From Paenirhizobium cremeum (GTDB lineage Bacteria; Pseudomonadota; Alphaproteobacteria; Rhizobiales; Rhizobiaceae), in the NCBI RefSeq assembly GCF_022884085.1, contig NZ_JAGGCS010000001.1, positions 124,001 to 188,000 of the forward strand: a stretch of 64,000 bases of DNA, written 5' to 3'. Made by a program: the position numbers and the translations under genes. Shown here in pieces: positions 39,401 to 48,264 of this stretch (the stretch's first letter is position 1; the number at the start of each line of letters is the position of its first letter). The notes beneath the pieces were generated by a model that did not search any database, was not told where the DNA came from, and worked only from the letters and a program-made list of their open reading frames with translations.

Positions 39401-42400
39401 AGATCGCCCTTGCCCTGTCCGAGGGACAGACGCGCCTCGACGAAACCCTCGACGGCCGCGCTTCGGCGCTCGTAGACGCCGTCACCGGGACCGAAACCCG
39501 TCTTGCGGAAGCGCTCGACCGGCGCACCAACGCAATCGTCGAAACGGTTGCCGAAGCCGACCGACGCCTCGAATCCACCTTCGCCGACAAGGCGGAGATG
39601 ATCCGCAATGTTTATGGCGATACGCAGCAGCAGCTCGACATGGCGCTCGCAAGCCACACGTCCTACCTTACCTCCACCCTTGAGGACGCAGGCAGCCAGA
39701 TCGAAAAGACCCTCAGCGAAGGTTCGGGCCGCATCGGTCAGACACTCTCGTCGGGCATTTCCGAGATCGATGACAAGCTCTCCGACACCCATGAGCGTAT
39801 CCGTTCGACGCTCGATGACCGCAGCAACGCCATCAATCTGGCCCTCAATGACGCACGCAGCCAGCTGGAAACCACGCTGACCGAACACGGCACCTCCATG
39901 GGTGCATCGCTCGCAGCCAGCGCCGGCATGCTCGAGATGACTCTCGAGCAGCGCGAGGAAGCGCTTCGGCGCACGATCGACGAAAGCGGCAAGGCGCTCG
40001 ACGAGCGCCTGCGTGGCACCGCTGAATCGCTGGTCAGCCGCATCGGCGACGCCGCCGGTGAAATCACCCGCACGGCAGAGGACTTCTCCGGCCGAGTCGA
40101 GCAGTCGGTCGGCGGCATGAGCGCAAGGATCGACGAGACCAGCGCGCGCATCGAAACGAGCCTCGGCACCCTGGAAGACCGTATCCGCAACGGCCTCGAC
40201 GGCGTCGATACCCGCGTCGGCGATGCCGGCGAGATTTTCGCCGCGAAGCTGGCCGAAAAGGTCTCCGATATCGAGAAGGTGGGCGCCGAAACCGCCGAAC
40301 GCGTCTCGCGCATCCTCGAGGAAGGCACCAATCGCGTCGCCCAGACCTTCGAGGGCCGCACCGCCCAAATCGACGAGCGTCTCTCCACCATGGACCGCGC
40401 GCTCAATATCGGCCTCGACAATGTCAATCGCACCATCGAGGGCAAGGCGGCCGGCCTTGCATCGACGCTGCGCAGCGCCGTGGCCGATGCCGCCCGCGAA
40501 CTCGATACGGAAGCGCAGCGCTCGGTCGATCTGCTCAACCAGAGCGGCCAGCAATTTGCTGAACGGATCGGCGAGCGCAGCGCCGAGCTGAGCCGCGCCG
40601 TCGAAGAGCGGTCCGAGGATCTGGCAAAGCGCATTGCAGAGACCCAGAGCCGCCTTGCCGGCCAGGCCGCATCGGTCGCCCAGACCTTCTCCGAAGCCGG
40701 TGACATCATTGCAAACAAGGTGGCCGAGGCGGAAACCCTCGTCGGCAGCCAGATCCAGGCGCTGACCGGCACGCTCTCGGAAGCCGGCAACACGCTCGAA
40801 GCGCGCGCCGCAGCGATCCGCGAAGCCCTGAGCGGCAATACCGCGGAACTGGCTGAGACCATGGATACGGTCGACAAGGCACTGGAAGCGCGCGGCAACT
40901 CGATCCGCGCCGTGCTCGACGAACGCACCCGCGAACTCAACTCGATGCTCGCCGGCCGTTCGGCCGAGCTGTCGCGCCTGATCGACGAGAAGGCGACGCC
41001 GGTCATCGCGGAATATGCCGAGACCGGCCGCGTTGCGGCGGAACGCATCACCGAGGCCGCACGTCTCAGCGCCGAGCGCCTGCGCTCCGAAAACCAGGCC
41101 GTCGTGGCGGCGATCAGCGAACGCGCGGAGAAGGCTGTAGAGGCTCTTGGCACCGCCGAGAGCAGCATTGCCGAAAGCGCTGGCCGCCTGATCCAGCGTC
41201 TCGGCGAAAGCAATTCGAACCTCGCCGGCATGATCGAACAGGTGGCCACCAACATCGCCGCAGCCGACAGCCAGCTTGGCCAGACGACGGAACGCTTCAC
41301 CGAAGCATCGTCCAAAGCCGCCGACCTCCTTTCCACCTCCAGCCGGCTACTTGACGGCAAGCTCGAACGCCTGTCGTCGATCTCCGACGATACGCTGTCG
41401 CAGGTCACCGCCATCGTCGGCCGTTTCAGCGACCATTCGAAGGTTCTCGGCCAAGCCTCCGACCTCCTGTCGGCAGCCCAGTCCAATCTCGTCGGAACGC
41501 TGGAAGACCGGCAGCAGGCGCTGCGCGATCTCGCCGTGGGTCTGGTCAAGCGCTCCGAAGAAATCGAAACGACCATGCGCGGCCTGACCAACATGGTCGA
41601 ATCTGCCTTCGAGCGCGCCGAACAGCGCTCGGGTCAGGTGGCCGGAAATCTCCGGCAGGGCATCCAGACGTCGTTTGCCGATATCGGCAAGATCCTTTCG
41701 GAGACCGAAAAACAGGCTCAGGCGACGGCCGGCAGCATGCGCAACGCGCTGCTTTCCGCCGGTGAGGAAGCCAACCACTCGATCGAGAAGACCCTCTCGG
41801 AAGCAGAGAAGCGCTCCGCCGATCTCGCCGACCGTCTGCGCGGAGGCCTCTCCGCATCGCTTTCCGATGTGGACAGGCTGCTCGGCGAGGCCGGCCGCAA
41901 GTCGGATGGCGCGGCAAACCATCTGCGCGAAGCCCTGCGGCAGGCAGTCGAGGAGGCCGTCAGCCGCTTTGCCGGCGCCACCGACGAAATCCGCCGCTCC
42001 GCCCAGGACATCCGCAAGGAACTCGACCTGACCCGCAGCGAGCTGAAACGCGGCGCCTTCGACCTTCCGGAGGAAGCCAAGGAAAGCGCCGCCGCCATGC
42101 GTCGCGCGGTTTCCGAGCAGATCAAGGCATTGCAGGACATTTCCCAGCTTGTCGGCCGTTCGACCCAGTCGCTGGAAATCTCCGAACCGGTCGCGCGCCG
42201 CCTGGCCGACGCCCGCCCGGCTGAACAGCCGCGCAGGGCCGCTCCGGCGCCTGCACCTGCCCCGCAACCGGCTCCTGCTCCGGCACCCGTGCAAACACGC
42301 GCCAGCGAACCGCTCGGCCTGCGCGGCAGCCTGAACGTCACTGCTGCCCCGGTTCCCGCCTCGGCTCCGGCCCCGGCCCCCCGCCAGGAAACCGGCGGCT

Positions 42401-42885
42401 GGATCAGCGACCTGCTGCGCGGCGCCTCGCGCGACGAGGAACAGGAAATGGCAGCCCCCCAGCCTGCCCGTCCTGCGGCACCTCGCCCCGCGGAACAGCA
42501 GCCCGCACAACAGCGGCAGGCCGACACCCGCAATCCGCGTCATATGGTGGAATCGCTGAACTCGCTTTCGGTCGATATCGCCCGCGCCATCGACCACGAT
42601 GCCTCGGTCGAACTCTGGCGGCGCTATCAGCGCGGCGAGCGCGATGTCTTCACCCGTCGCCTCTATACGCTGAAGGGCCAGCAGACCTTCGACGAAATCA
42701 AGCGCAAATACGAGCGCGAGCCGGAGTTCCGCACCGCTGTCGACCGTTACATCAACGACTTCGAAAAGCTGCTCGCCGACGTCGCCCGCACCGACCGCGA
42801 CAAGAGCGTCACGCAGTCCTACCTGACGTCGGACACGGGCAAGGTCTACACCATGCTCGCCCACGCTGCCGGCCGCTTCAACTGA
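36481..42885 (+). CDS. rgsE: Giant apolipoprotein-like growth-pole-ring protein (GPR/RgsE homologue)
   Basis: A 2,134-residue protein matching in size and layout the Agrobacterium GPR and Sinorhizobium RgsE proteins, which organise the unipolar growth zone. In order it has an acidic/Pro-rich cytoplasmic start (1-100), two membrane helices (about 113-133 and 151-173), about 1,700 residues of long amphipathic helix with an 11-residue (hendecad) periodicity, a Pro/Ala-rich linker (about 1905-2015), and a compact C-terminal domain (about 2018-2134, VESLNSLSVDIARAID to YTMLAHAAGRFN). Residues 644-951 are seven near-identical 44-residue repeats. ACGAGG precedes the ATG. Assignment is by architecture and family memory, not by alignment. 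Confidence 0.85.
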   Translation: MANNKTVESIDDSAFQALEAALRIDFDEEEKPASKTRPAPHAPEAKVSESHTSRPTAAQQKQAERRAQRAGELAPEPAPKAPAFEPANDASRRSPAAIMKSLEGASMRSAIRNAAIVSVLWVLGAIGLSQLLYGNQIWQAATVADVVAMPGVVAIAIGTVIPVLLFFAFAIMMARAHDLRNAARSMAEVALRLAEPETIASERIMTVGQAVRREVSAMNEGIERTIARATELETLVHSEVTALERSYTDNELRVRGLVHELGSERDAIVNHAERIRTSIVGAHEQLKEELSLATEEISVRLATSGEAFASLIDTRAAALMEKSDAAASAIGSLLTAKTENLVQTLSASGISLASEFDTRLNQLTGTLAERGRELLGEFETRASTLDANTEKLNAALSERARQLNETLVERTREIAEKLTTGEQGITNSLGEALAKLNASLDEKGQTFRQSLQSSVDDAIVDLDLRSGLFEDRLQATIGQVNTVFDERVAEFASAFDQRAGSLDSKLMESLARINETISGGSEAIDGILNSSIDRLGSTLTDQSFALATAVGTGQELIDSALANRAQEIADAMSARAQALTESLENAQRRIDSVMEERGGALYNALADNQSRFEETLTSRAETIVNALSGNHDRFAETLDTKSREIAQTLAEAQARLDETFDGRAEAIGLALSLNHDQIAETLEARNREIAQTLAEAQARLDETVDGRAEAIGLAISLNHDQIAETLEARTREIAQTLAEGHARLDETFDGRADAIGLALSLNHDLIAETLEARTREIAQTLAEGHARLDETFDGRADAIGLALSLNHDQIAETLEARNREIAQTLAEGHARLDETFDGRAEAIGLALSLNHDQIAETLEARNREIAKTLAEGHARLDETFDGRAEAIGLALSLNHDQLAETLEARNREIAKTLAEGHARLDETVDGRAEAIGLALSLNHDQLAETLETRTREIAQSMSELKASLDETLETRSREIALALSEGQTRLDETLDGRASALVDAVTGTETRLAEALDRRTNAIVETVAEADRRLESTFADKAEMIRNVYGDTQQQLDMALASHTSYLTSTLEDAGSQIEKTLSEGSGRIGQTLSSGISEIDDKLSDTHERIRSTLDDRSNAINLALNDARSQLETTLTEHGTSMGASLAASAGMLEMTLEQREEALRRTIDESGKALDERLRGTAESLVSRIGDAAGEITRTAEDFSGRVEQSVGGMSARIDETSARIETSLGTLEDRIRNGLDGVDTRVGDAGEIFAAKLAEKVSDIEKVGAETAERVSRILEEGTNRVAQTFEGRTAQIDERLSTMDRALNIGLDNVNRTIEGKAAGLASTLRSAVADAARELDTEAQRSVDLLNQSGQQFAERIGERSAELSRAVEERSEDLAKRIAETQSRLAGQAASVAQTFSEAGDIIANKVAEAETLVGSQIQALTGTLSEAGNTLEARAAAIREALSGNTAELAETMDTVDKALEARGNSIRAVLDERTRELNSMLAGRSAELSRLIDEKATPVIAEYAETGRVAAERITEAARLSAERLRSENQAVVAAISERAEKAVEALGTAESSIAESAGRLIQRLGESNSNLAGMIEQVATNIAAADSQLGQTTERFTEASSKAADLLSTSSRLLDGKLERLSSISDDTLSQVTAIVGRFSDHSKVLGQASDLLSAAQSNLVGTLEDRQQALRDLAVGLVKRSEEIETTMRGLTNMVESAFERAEQRSGQVAGNLRQGIQTSFADIGKILSETEKQAQATAGSMRNALLSAGEEANHSIEKTLSEAEKRSADLADRLRGGLSASLSDVDRLLGEAGRKSDGAANHLREALRQAVEEAVSRFAGATDEIRRSAQDIRKELDLTRSELKRGAFDLPEEAKESAAAMRRAVSEQIKALQDISQLVGRSTQSLEISEPVARRLADARPAEQPRRAAPAPAPAPQPAPAPAPVQTRASEPLGLRGSLNVTAAPVPASAPAPAPRQETGGWISDLLRGASRDEEQEMAAPQPARPAAPRPAEQQPAQQRQADTRNPRHMVESLNSLSVDIARAIDHDASVELWRRYQRGERDVFTRRLYTLKGQQTFDEIKRKYEREPEFRTAVDRYINDFEKLLADVARTDRDKSVTQSYLTSDTGKVYTMLAHAAGRFN
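38410..39333 (+). repeat. Seven tandem 132-bp (44-residue) repeats inside rgsE/GPR
   Basis: Each unit encodes EIAQTLAEGHARLDETFDGR followed by A(E/D)AIGLALSLNHDQIAETLEARNR with few changes. Divergent copies flank the array on both sides. Forty-four residues equal four hendecads, so unit gain or loss keeps the helix phase. Units three and four are almost identical in DNA over their first ~105 bases, which indicates recent duplication or gene conversion. Confidence 0.95.
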
Positions 42886-42927
42886 GCCGCAAGCACCGCA
42901 GAAGACCAAGCACCGCAGAAAACAAGG

Positions 42928-42966
42928 AAAAGCCCCCGGAGCCGATAACTCCGGGGGCTTTTCTTA
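42928..42966. terminator. Bidirectional intrinsic terminator after rgsE/GPR
   Basis: AAAAGCCCCCGGAG/CTCCGGGGGCTTTT, a 14-bp perfect stem with a seven-base loop and T runs on both strands. Confidence 0.9.
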
Positions 42967-43055
42967 TCGATAGAGATCTCTGGATGGCCTTGAGCCGGCT
43001 CAGCCAAACCCTTATCAGCCCTGTCTTGTCATCACCGAAGGCCGGTTGCAGGCGA

Positions 43056-43673
43056 TCAAAGCTGCGTCATCGTCCAGGCAACGATTTCCGCGGTCACCTG
43101 ACCGAAGGCACGGTCCATCGCCCGGATATAGACCTCGTTGGTCGAGCCGCCGGTCGGTACGGAAGCGCTGAAGGCACGTTGCGCCTTCACGGTGCCGTTG
43201 CGGTCGTTGAGCAGCTTGGCCGAAATCTCGACCACCGCGCGGTCGCTGCCGCTGGTATCGATCTCGAAGGCGCGAATATCGGTAATCAGCTGGTAATCGA
43301 TCGCCAACCCCTGCCCCGGCTTGCCGACACCACCGAGTTTGCCGGTGTTCTCGAACGCTTCCACAAGCTTCGACTGCACCATCCGGCTCAGCTTGTCGCT
43401 CCACTGGGCATTCGAGAGGTAACGGATTTCTGACCCGGAGACCCGGACCAGCACCTGTTCGCTGTCAACCGCTTTCAGGGCCGAAGGATCGGCGATCAGA
43501 AGCTGCCGGTTACGGGCGGAAGCCGTGGTTTCGACCGCCGGCGAGGCTGAGAGATCGAAGGTATCGTTCTTCGGAGCCGAGCTGCAGGCACTGAGCCCGC
43601 TCAAAGCAAGTGGCATGACGATCGCCGCAAGAAGCCCGATCCGTCGACGCGCCAGCAAACCGCCTACTTTCAT
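43056..43673 (-). CDS. Mla-associated auxiliary lipoprotein (ABC_trans_aux/PqiC-like)
   Basis: A 205-residue outer-membrane-type lipoprotein. The signal peptide ends in the lipobox LSAC. The mature part fits the ABC-type transport auxiliary (DUF330) family, with VLVRVSGSEIRYLSNAQWSDKLSRMVQSKLVEAFENTG. Such proteins act with MCE-type transporters at the outer membrane. The ATG at 43673 follows AAAGGACAGGG and is preferred over 43706. It is the last gene of the mlaE-mlaF-mlaD operon. Confidence 0.88.
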   Translation of the reverse strand: MKVGGLLARRRIGLLAAIVMPLALSGLSACSSAPKNDTFDLSASPAVETTASARNRQLLIADPSALKAVDSEQVLVRVSGSEIRYLSNAQWSDKLSRMVQSKLVEAFENTGKLGGVGKPGQGLAIDYQLITDIRAFEIDTSGSDRAVVEISAKLLNDRNGTVKAQRAFSASVPTGGSTNEVYIRAMDRAFGQVTAEIVAWTMTQL

Positions 43674-43706
43674 GTCAGCCCTGTCCTTTCGGCCTTCGAT
43701 CATCAT

Positions 43707-45077
43707 TCACCGCCGAGTCCGTCCGTCATACTGCTTGACGGTTTCGCCGCCGAAAATCAACCGCTGCGGGTCGCGGTCGAAGTTGGTGATCGCATCGTTG
43801 AGATCGCGCATGGTCTGCCGCGTATCCGTGACGAGCGACTGGATATCCCTCAGACCGCCGCCAGAGAACCGTGTCAGGTTGTCGGCGATCGGACCGATCC
43901 TGGCATTCAGGTTCTCGGCCATGACACGAATGGATTCCAGTGTCTTGCGCGCCTCGACCGTCAGGGAGTTGGTGTCGTCCGAGCCGAGAATGCCGTCGAC
44001 CTTCTTCAGAATGCCATCCACCCGCTCGGAAGCGTTGTTCAGCTTGTTGGCAAGCTGGGTGAAATCGGTGATCGCCTGATCGATATCCTGGCGCCGGTTG
44101 GTGACGCTCTGGCTGAGATCCTTGAACCCCGCAACGGCGGTTCGCGCATCGGCGGCGGCAACGGAAACGTCGTCGACAACGCGGCCGACCTTCTGGCTGT
44201 CCACCGCATCGATGAGCTTGGTGACCTTCGTGAGGGTCTCGTCTGCATGCACGCCGAACTGTTGGAAGGTGGAGGCGGTCTCGCGGAAACCGTCGATGGC
44301 CGGCGCGATCTTCTTGGAGGCGTCTGCGAAATTCGCGGTCGCCTCCTGCGTATTGGTCAGGATCTTGTCGATCTTTTCGGAATTGAGCGACCGGAACAGA
44401 TCCTCGGCCGCCGCAAGGGTCGAGTCGAGCCGTCCGGAAAGACCCGAGACGGATTCAGACAGCGCGCTGACGCTCTCCAGGAACTTGTCGATGCCATCGG
44501 CATTGTCCGCGAGAGCCTTGGAGAAGGTCTCCGCATTCTTCACCGTATTGGTGAGCGGCGTCCTCGAATCCTCGATAAAGCCCTGCAACTCGCCGATTGC
44601 GCTGTTCGCCCGCTGCAGGATCTTGTCGGCGGTCGCAAGCAGGTTGGTCACGCTCGATTGGTCCGCGATGATGACGGCCGGCTCGCCGGTCGAGATCGCC
44701 TTGGCCAGGATGTTTTCGTCTGCCGCATTACCACCGGAAAGCTCGATATAGGCGGCCCCCGTCAGCCCCTGGATTTCCAGGACGGCTTTCGTGGAGGTGG
44801 TAACGGGCGCGTCCGCACGCACTTCGGTAAAGGCAATGGAGAACTGTGGGTCCTGCTTGTCGATGTAGAGATTGCGCACCGAGCCGACGGCGATACCGTT
44901 GAACCTCACCGGTGAGCCTATGCTCAGGCCGTTTGCGGAGCCGGGAATGCGGATGGCAAGCGGCGCGACCGGGCCGCCGCGACCGTATTCCGCCATCCAG
45001 TAGACGAAACCGAATGCCGCCGCGATGACGAGCACCGTGAAAAAACCGACGATGGCGTAATTGGCTTTGGTTTCCAT
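43707..45077 (-). CDS. mlaD: MlaD/MCE-domain phospholipid-binding protein
   Basis: Periplasmic substrate-binding subunit of a Mla-type lipid transporter, anchored by one N-terminal helix (YAIVGFFTVLVIAAAFGFVYWMA). The MCE domain (about 40-120) shows GSANGLSIGSPVRFNGIAVGSV and LEIQGLTGAAYIELSG. The remaining ~300 residues are a long helical region (FRETASTFQQFGVHADETLTKV), much longer than E. coli MlaD (183 residues) and possibly a periplasm-spanning tube, as in PqiB/YebT-like MCE proteins. It starts 4 bases after the mlaF stop. Confidence 0.93.
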   Translation of the reverse strand: METKANYAIVGFFTVLVIAAAFGFVYWMAEYGRGGPVAPLAIRIPGSANGLSIGSPVRFNGIAVGSVRNLYIDKQDPQFSIAFTEVRADAPVTTSTKAVLEIQGLTGAAYIELSGGNAADENILAKAISTGEPAVIIADQSSVTNLLATADKILQRANSAIGELQGFIEDSRTPLTNTVKNAETFSKALADNADGIDKFLESVSALSESVSGLSGRLDSTLAAAEDLFRSLNSEKIDKILTNTQEATANFADASKKIAPAIDGFRETASTFQQFGVHADETLTKVTKLIDAVDSQKVGRVVDDVSVAAADARTAVAGFKDLSQSVTNRRQDIDQAITDFTQLANKLNNASERVDGILKKVDGILGSDDTNSLTVEARKTLESIRVMAENLNARIGPIADNLTRFSGGGLRDIQSLVTDTRQTMRDLNDAITNFDRDPQRLIFGGETVKQYDGRTRR

Positions 45078-45080
45078 AGG

Positions 45081-45899
45081 TCAGTCACTCACCGGATTTT
45101 GCGCCGGAGCTGCCGGCCTCTCAATGGAACGGGCGCGCTTGCCCCTGAAATACGACCTCACCCATGCATCGTCGCAGGCGAGCATATCGTCTAAGCTTCC
45201 TTCGACCAAGACCCGCTTCTGTCCCAGCACCGCGATGCGGTCGCAGACGGAAAACAGGCTGTCGAGGTCATGCGTCACCATGTAGACGGTAAGACCGAGC
45301 GTGTCGCGCAACCGCGCGATCAATTCGTCGAATTCCGCGGCACCGATCGGATCGAGCCCCGACGTCGGCTCGTCCAGGAAGACGAGATCCGGATCGAGCG
45401 CAAGCGCTCGCGCAAGGGCAGCGCGCTTAATCATGCCGCCGGAAAGCTCGGACGGATATTTGTCCGCCGCATCAGGGTCCAGTCCCACCAGCTCGATCTT
45501 CAGATAGGCGAGTTCGTCCATCAGCCATTTCGGCAGATCGAGATATTCGCGCATCGGAAGCTGGATGTTTTCCTTGACGGTCAGCGCCGAGAACAGGGCG
45601 CCGTGCTGGAAAAGCACGCCAAGCCGGGTATCGAGCATCATCCGCTCGGCCTCGGATACCTTGTCATAATCGGCGCCGAGAATTTCGATCGAGCCGGAAC
45701 GCCGTGGCAAGAGCCGCAGCACCGTGCGCATCAGCACCGACTTGCCGGCGCCGGAGGCGCCAACGAAACCGAGGATTTCACCGCGATAGATGTCAAGATT
45801 GAGATGGTCGAGCACGACCTTCTCCCCGAAGGCGACCGTCAGGTCGCGTACGGAAAGCACCGCCTCGCGCTTCTGCCTGCCGGAGGGTCTGTCAGCCAT
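45081..45899 (-). CDS. mlaF: Mla-type ABC transporter ATP-binding protein
   Basis: Cytoplasmic ATPase of the phospholipid transporter, 272 residues. Walker A is GASGAGKS (47-54). The ABC signature is LSGGMIKRAALARALALDPDLVFLDEPTSGLDPIGAAEFD, with the Walker B glutamate. HDLDSLFSVCD carries the switch histidine. A short C-terminal extension continues past the core. It lies between mlaE and mlaD with only a few bases on either side. Confidence 0.95.
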   Translation of the reverse strand: MADRPSGRQKREAVLSVRDLTVAFGEKVVLDHLNLDIYRGEILGFVGASGAGKSVLMRTVLRLLPRRSGSIEILGADYDKVSEAERMMLDTRLGVLFQHGALFSALTVKENIQLPMREYLDLPKWLMDELAYLKIELVGLDPDAADKYPSELSGGMIKRAALARALALDPDLVFLDEPTSGLDPIGAAEFDELIARLRDTLGLTVYMVTHDLDSLFSVCDRIAVLGQKRVLVEGSLDDMLACDDAWVRSYFRGKRARSIERPAAPAQNPVSD

Positions 45900-45908
45900 T
45901 ACCCCTCC

Positions 45909-47150
45909 TCAGAAGTCGATTGCGGCGTAGAACATGGCGAAAAGCCCGTCCACGAGGATGACGACGAAGATCGATTTGACCACCGACGCGGTGACGTGCT
46001 GCCCGAGCGATTCCGCACTGCCCCCCACCTTCATGCCTTCGACCGCCGACACGATGCCGATGATGAGCGCCATGAAAGGCGCCTTGATCATGCCCGAAGC
46101 TATGGTCGAATAGTCGACCGCATCGTGCAGGCGGCCGGTGAAGACATCGAAGGTGATATCGGAATAGGCCCAGGCGACGAGTGCCGCCCCGTAAAGGGCC
46201 GCGAAGTTGGCAACGATGGTCAGAAGCGGTAGGGCGATGGTCAGCGCCACCAGCCGCGGAAATACCAGGACCCCGATCGGATTGAGGCCAATGACCTTCA
46301 GCGCGTCGATTTCCTCGCGCATCTTCATCGAGCCGATTTCGGCGGTGATCGCGCTGCCCGACCGGCCGGCGATCATGATCGCGGTCAGCAATACGCCGAT
46401 TTCCCGCAGTTGCAGGATGCCGACGAGGTCGACGACAAAGACTTCCGCCCCGAAATAGCGAAGCTGGAAGGCACCCTGCTGGGCAATGATCGCCCCGATC
46501 AGGAAGGACATGAGCACGATGATGGGAACGGCCCTAACACCCATGTGGTCGAGCTGGTTCACCACGGACGCCGGCGAAACGCCGCTACCCCGGCCAAGCT
46601 TGGTCTGGGCGCCGCGCACCGCCGAACCCAGAACGAACATCATGGCGACGAAGTCCTGCCAGAGCTCAACCACCGTCTCGCCGATCGGCGCGAAAAAGCG
46701 CTGGAAGAGAGGCCCCCTGGCCTCACCCTTGCCCGGGGAGTTGACCTTTTCCGGCATGGCGGAAATGAGTTCCCGCATGGCTTCGGTGCCGCCGGTCACC
46801 GCGACGGAAACCCCTTCAGCCTTCTGCTTGGCAAGGAAGCGACGGATCAGCCACGCACCGGCGGTATCCATTGCCGAAATGCGCGAGAGATCGATTTCGA
46901 CGATGCCGGCCTCGCCGTCAGCCAGGCGGCCCGCATCGTGCAGCATCGCACCGAGGCTGTTGTTGCGCCAGACCCCACGCAACTCGACCCGCCGTCCTGC
47001 CCGATCGGGCAGGTCGTGTATCTCGATCGACGCGCTTTCTGGATGAACCGGCTTCACTGTCCCGACGACTTCTACGCTTTGGCCATGCGCACTCGCCGGT
47101 GACGGCCGCCTGCGCGAAATACGATTCCTCGCAGTATAGCCGGACCGCAC
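45909..47150 (-). CDS. mlaE: MlaE permease with N-terminal STAS domain
   Basis: Inner-membrane permease of the Mla transporter, 413 residues. The N-terminal ~130 residues form a STAS domain (GIVEIDLSRISAMDTAGAWLIRRFL), covalently doing what MlaB does in E. coli. The C-terminal part is the MlaE fold, with QGAFQLRYFGAEVFVVDLVG, the GRSGSAITAEIGSMKMREEIDAL loop and GLNPIGVLVFPR. The GTG at 47150 lacks a clear ribosome site, so the true start may be further in. TTAACCGGAGTTAA lies just upstream. Confidence 0.92.
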   Translation of the reverse strand: MRSGYTARNRISRRRPSPASAHGQSVEVVGTVKPVHPESASIEIHDLPDRAGRRVELRGVWRNNSLGAMLHDAGRLADGEAGIVEIDLSRISAMDTAGAWLIRRFLAKQKAEGVSVAVTGGTEAMRELISAMPEKVNSPGKGEARGPLFQRFFAPIGETVVELWQDFVAMMFVLGSAVRGAQTKLGRGSGVSPASVVNQLDHMGVRAVPIIVLMSFLIGAIIAQQGAFQLRYFGAEVFVVDLVGILQLREIGVLLTAIMIAGRSGSAITAEIGSMKMREEIDALKVIGLNPIGVLVFPRLVALTIALPLLTIVANFAALYGAALVAWAYSDITFDVFTGRLHDAVDYSTIASGMIKAPFMALIIGIVSAVEGMKVGGSAESLGQHVTASVVKSIFVVILVDGLFAMFYAAIDF

Positions 47151-47203
47151 GAGGATGAAATCCTTAACCGGAGTTAAAGATTGTTAGGTGCAGCAAAACC
47201 ACA

Positions 47204-47230
47204 ACAAAAACCGGTCATTCCGCCGACCGG
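47204..47230 (-). terminator. Intrinsic terminator after the LpxH-like gene
   Basis: CCGGTC/GACCGG arms with an eight-base loop. On the minus strand it is followed by five T, 14 bases after the stop codon. Confidence 0.75.
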
Positions 47231-47243
47231 ACGGCAAACGTCC

Positions 47244-48104
47244 TCACGCGGCGCGGACATCCTCGCCGGTATCCTGCTTGACCGGCGCGAGAGCGAGCGG
47301 AACCGGCGCCATGACAAGCTGCTTGGCGGGCTTGGCCGCGCCCACGAGATGCCCCCAGGAAATCAGCTCGAAGCGGCCATCCGGATGCTCGGCAATGGCG
47401 GTGCAGCTTTCCACCCAGTCGCCCGTGTTGATGTAATGGATACCGTCGATATCCTCCATGATGGCATGGTGGATATGGCCGCAGATCACCCCGTCGACCT
47501 CGTTTCGACGGGCTTCCTCGGCCACCACGCGCTGGAACTCGCCGATGAAGTTGACGGCCTGCTTTACCTGCTGCTTGGCCCAAGAGGAAAACGACCAGTA
47601 GGGCATCCCAAGCCGGCGCCGGAGTCCGGCGAGCACCACATTGATCGCGATGGCGGTGTCATAGGCCCAGTCGCCGAGATAGGCGAGAAGCCGCGCGTTG
47701 CGCACCACGACGTCGAACTCGTCCCCGTGCAGGACAAGATATTTCTTGCCGTCGGCGGTTTCATGGATCATGCGCTCGGCGACCTCGATGCCGCCGAAAT
47801 GGGTGCCCGGGAAACCCCGCAGGAATTCGTCATGGTTGCCGGGAATATAGACGATACGGGTTCCCTTGCGCGCCTTGCGCAGCAGCTTCTGCACGACGTC
47901 GTTGCAGTCCTGCGGCCAGTACCAGCTCCGCTTCAGCCGCCAGCCATCGACGATATCGCCGACGAGAAATATCGTGTCGGCCTCATGCTGCCGCAAGAAA
48001 TCGAGAAGAAAATCGGTCTTCGCCGCCTTTGAACCCAGATGCACGTCGGAAATGAAAAGGGTTCTGAAATGCCGCGTTTCCGTCTGCCCACTCACGGTCG
48101 CCAT
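47244..48104 (-). CDS. LpxH-like calcineurin-family metallophosphoesterase
   Basis: A 286-residue cytoplasmic enzyme with the complete dimetal motif series: ISDVHLG, VGDIVDGW, PGNHDEFL, LHGDEFDVV and CGHIHHA. That set and spacing resemble UDP-2,3-diacylglucosamine hydrolase LpxH and its rhizobial relatives. A role in lipid A synthesis or another pyrophosphate hydrolysis is inferred, since many rhizobia use LpxI for that lipid A step. The ATG at 48104 is the only good start. Single gene with its own terminator. Confidence 0.88.
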   Translation of the reverse strand: MATVSGQTETRHFRTLFISDVHLGSKAAKTDFLLDFLRQHEADTIFLVGDIVDGWRLKRSWYWPQDCNDVVQKLLRKARKGTRIVYIPGNHDEFLRGFPGTHFGGIEVAERMIHETADGKKYLVLHGDEFDVVVRNARLLAYLGDWAYDTAIAINVVLAGLRRRLGMPYWSFSSWAKQQVKQAVNFIGEFQRVVAEEARRNEVDGVICGHIHHAIMEDIDGIHYINTGDWVESCTAIAEHPDGRFELISWGHLVGAAKPAKQLVMAPVPLALAPVKQDTGEDVRAA

Positions 48105-48200
48105 CCTCTGGATCTCGCCTCATGAAATCATGAACTGGCTCAAACCAGACTCGTGTTTCAGGATGATGACATGTTGGGGATATGCGACAGGGGACCGCAC

Positions 48201-48226
48201 AAAACCGGGCAAAATACCCTGCCCGG
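48201..48226 (-). terminator. Intrinsic terminator of the tetR-type gene
   Basis: CCGGGCA/TGCCCGG arms with an eight-base loop, then TTTTG on the minus strand, 39 bases after the stop. Confidence 0.7.
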
Positions 48227-48264
48227 TCGGCTTCTGGGGAGGAAGGTGCGACGAGAAGCTGCCG

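Noticed and set aside
36415..40554. 1,379-codon open frame on the minus strand
   Set aside because: It is antisense to rgsE/GPR. Its repeated Gly/Phe/Arg-rich composition is the mirror of the 132-bp repeats and of third-position GC bias. No ribosome site or family match.
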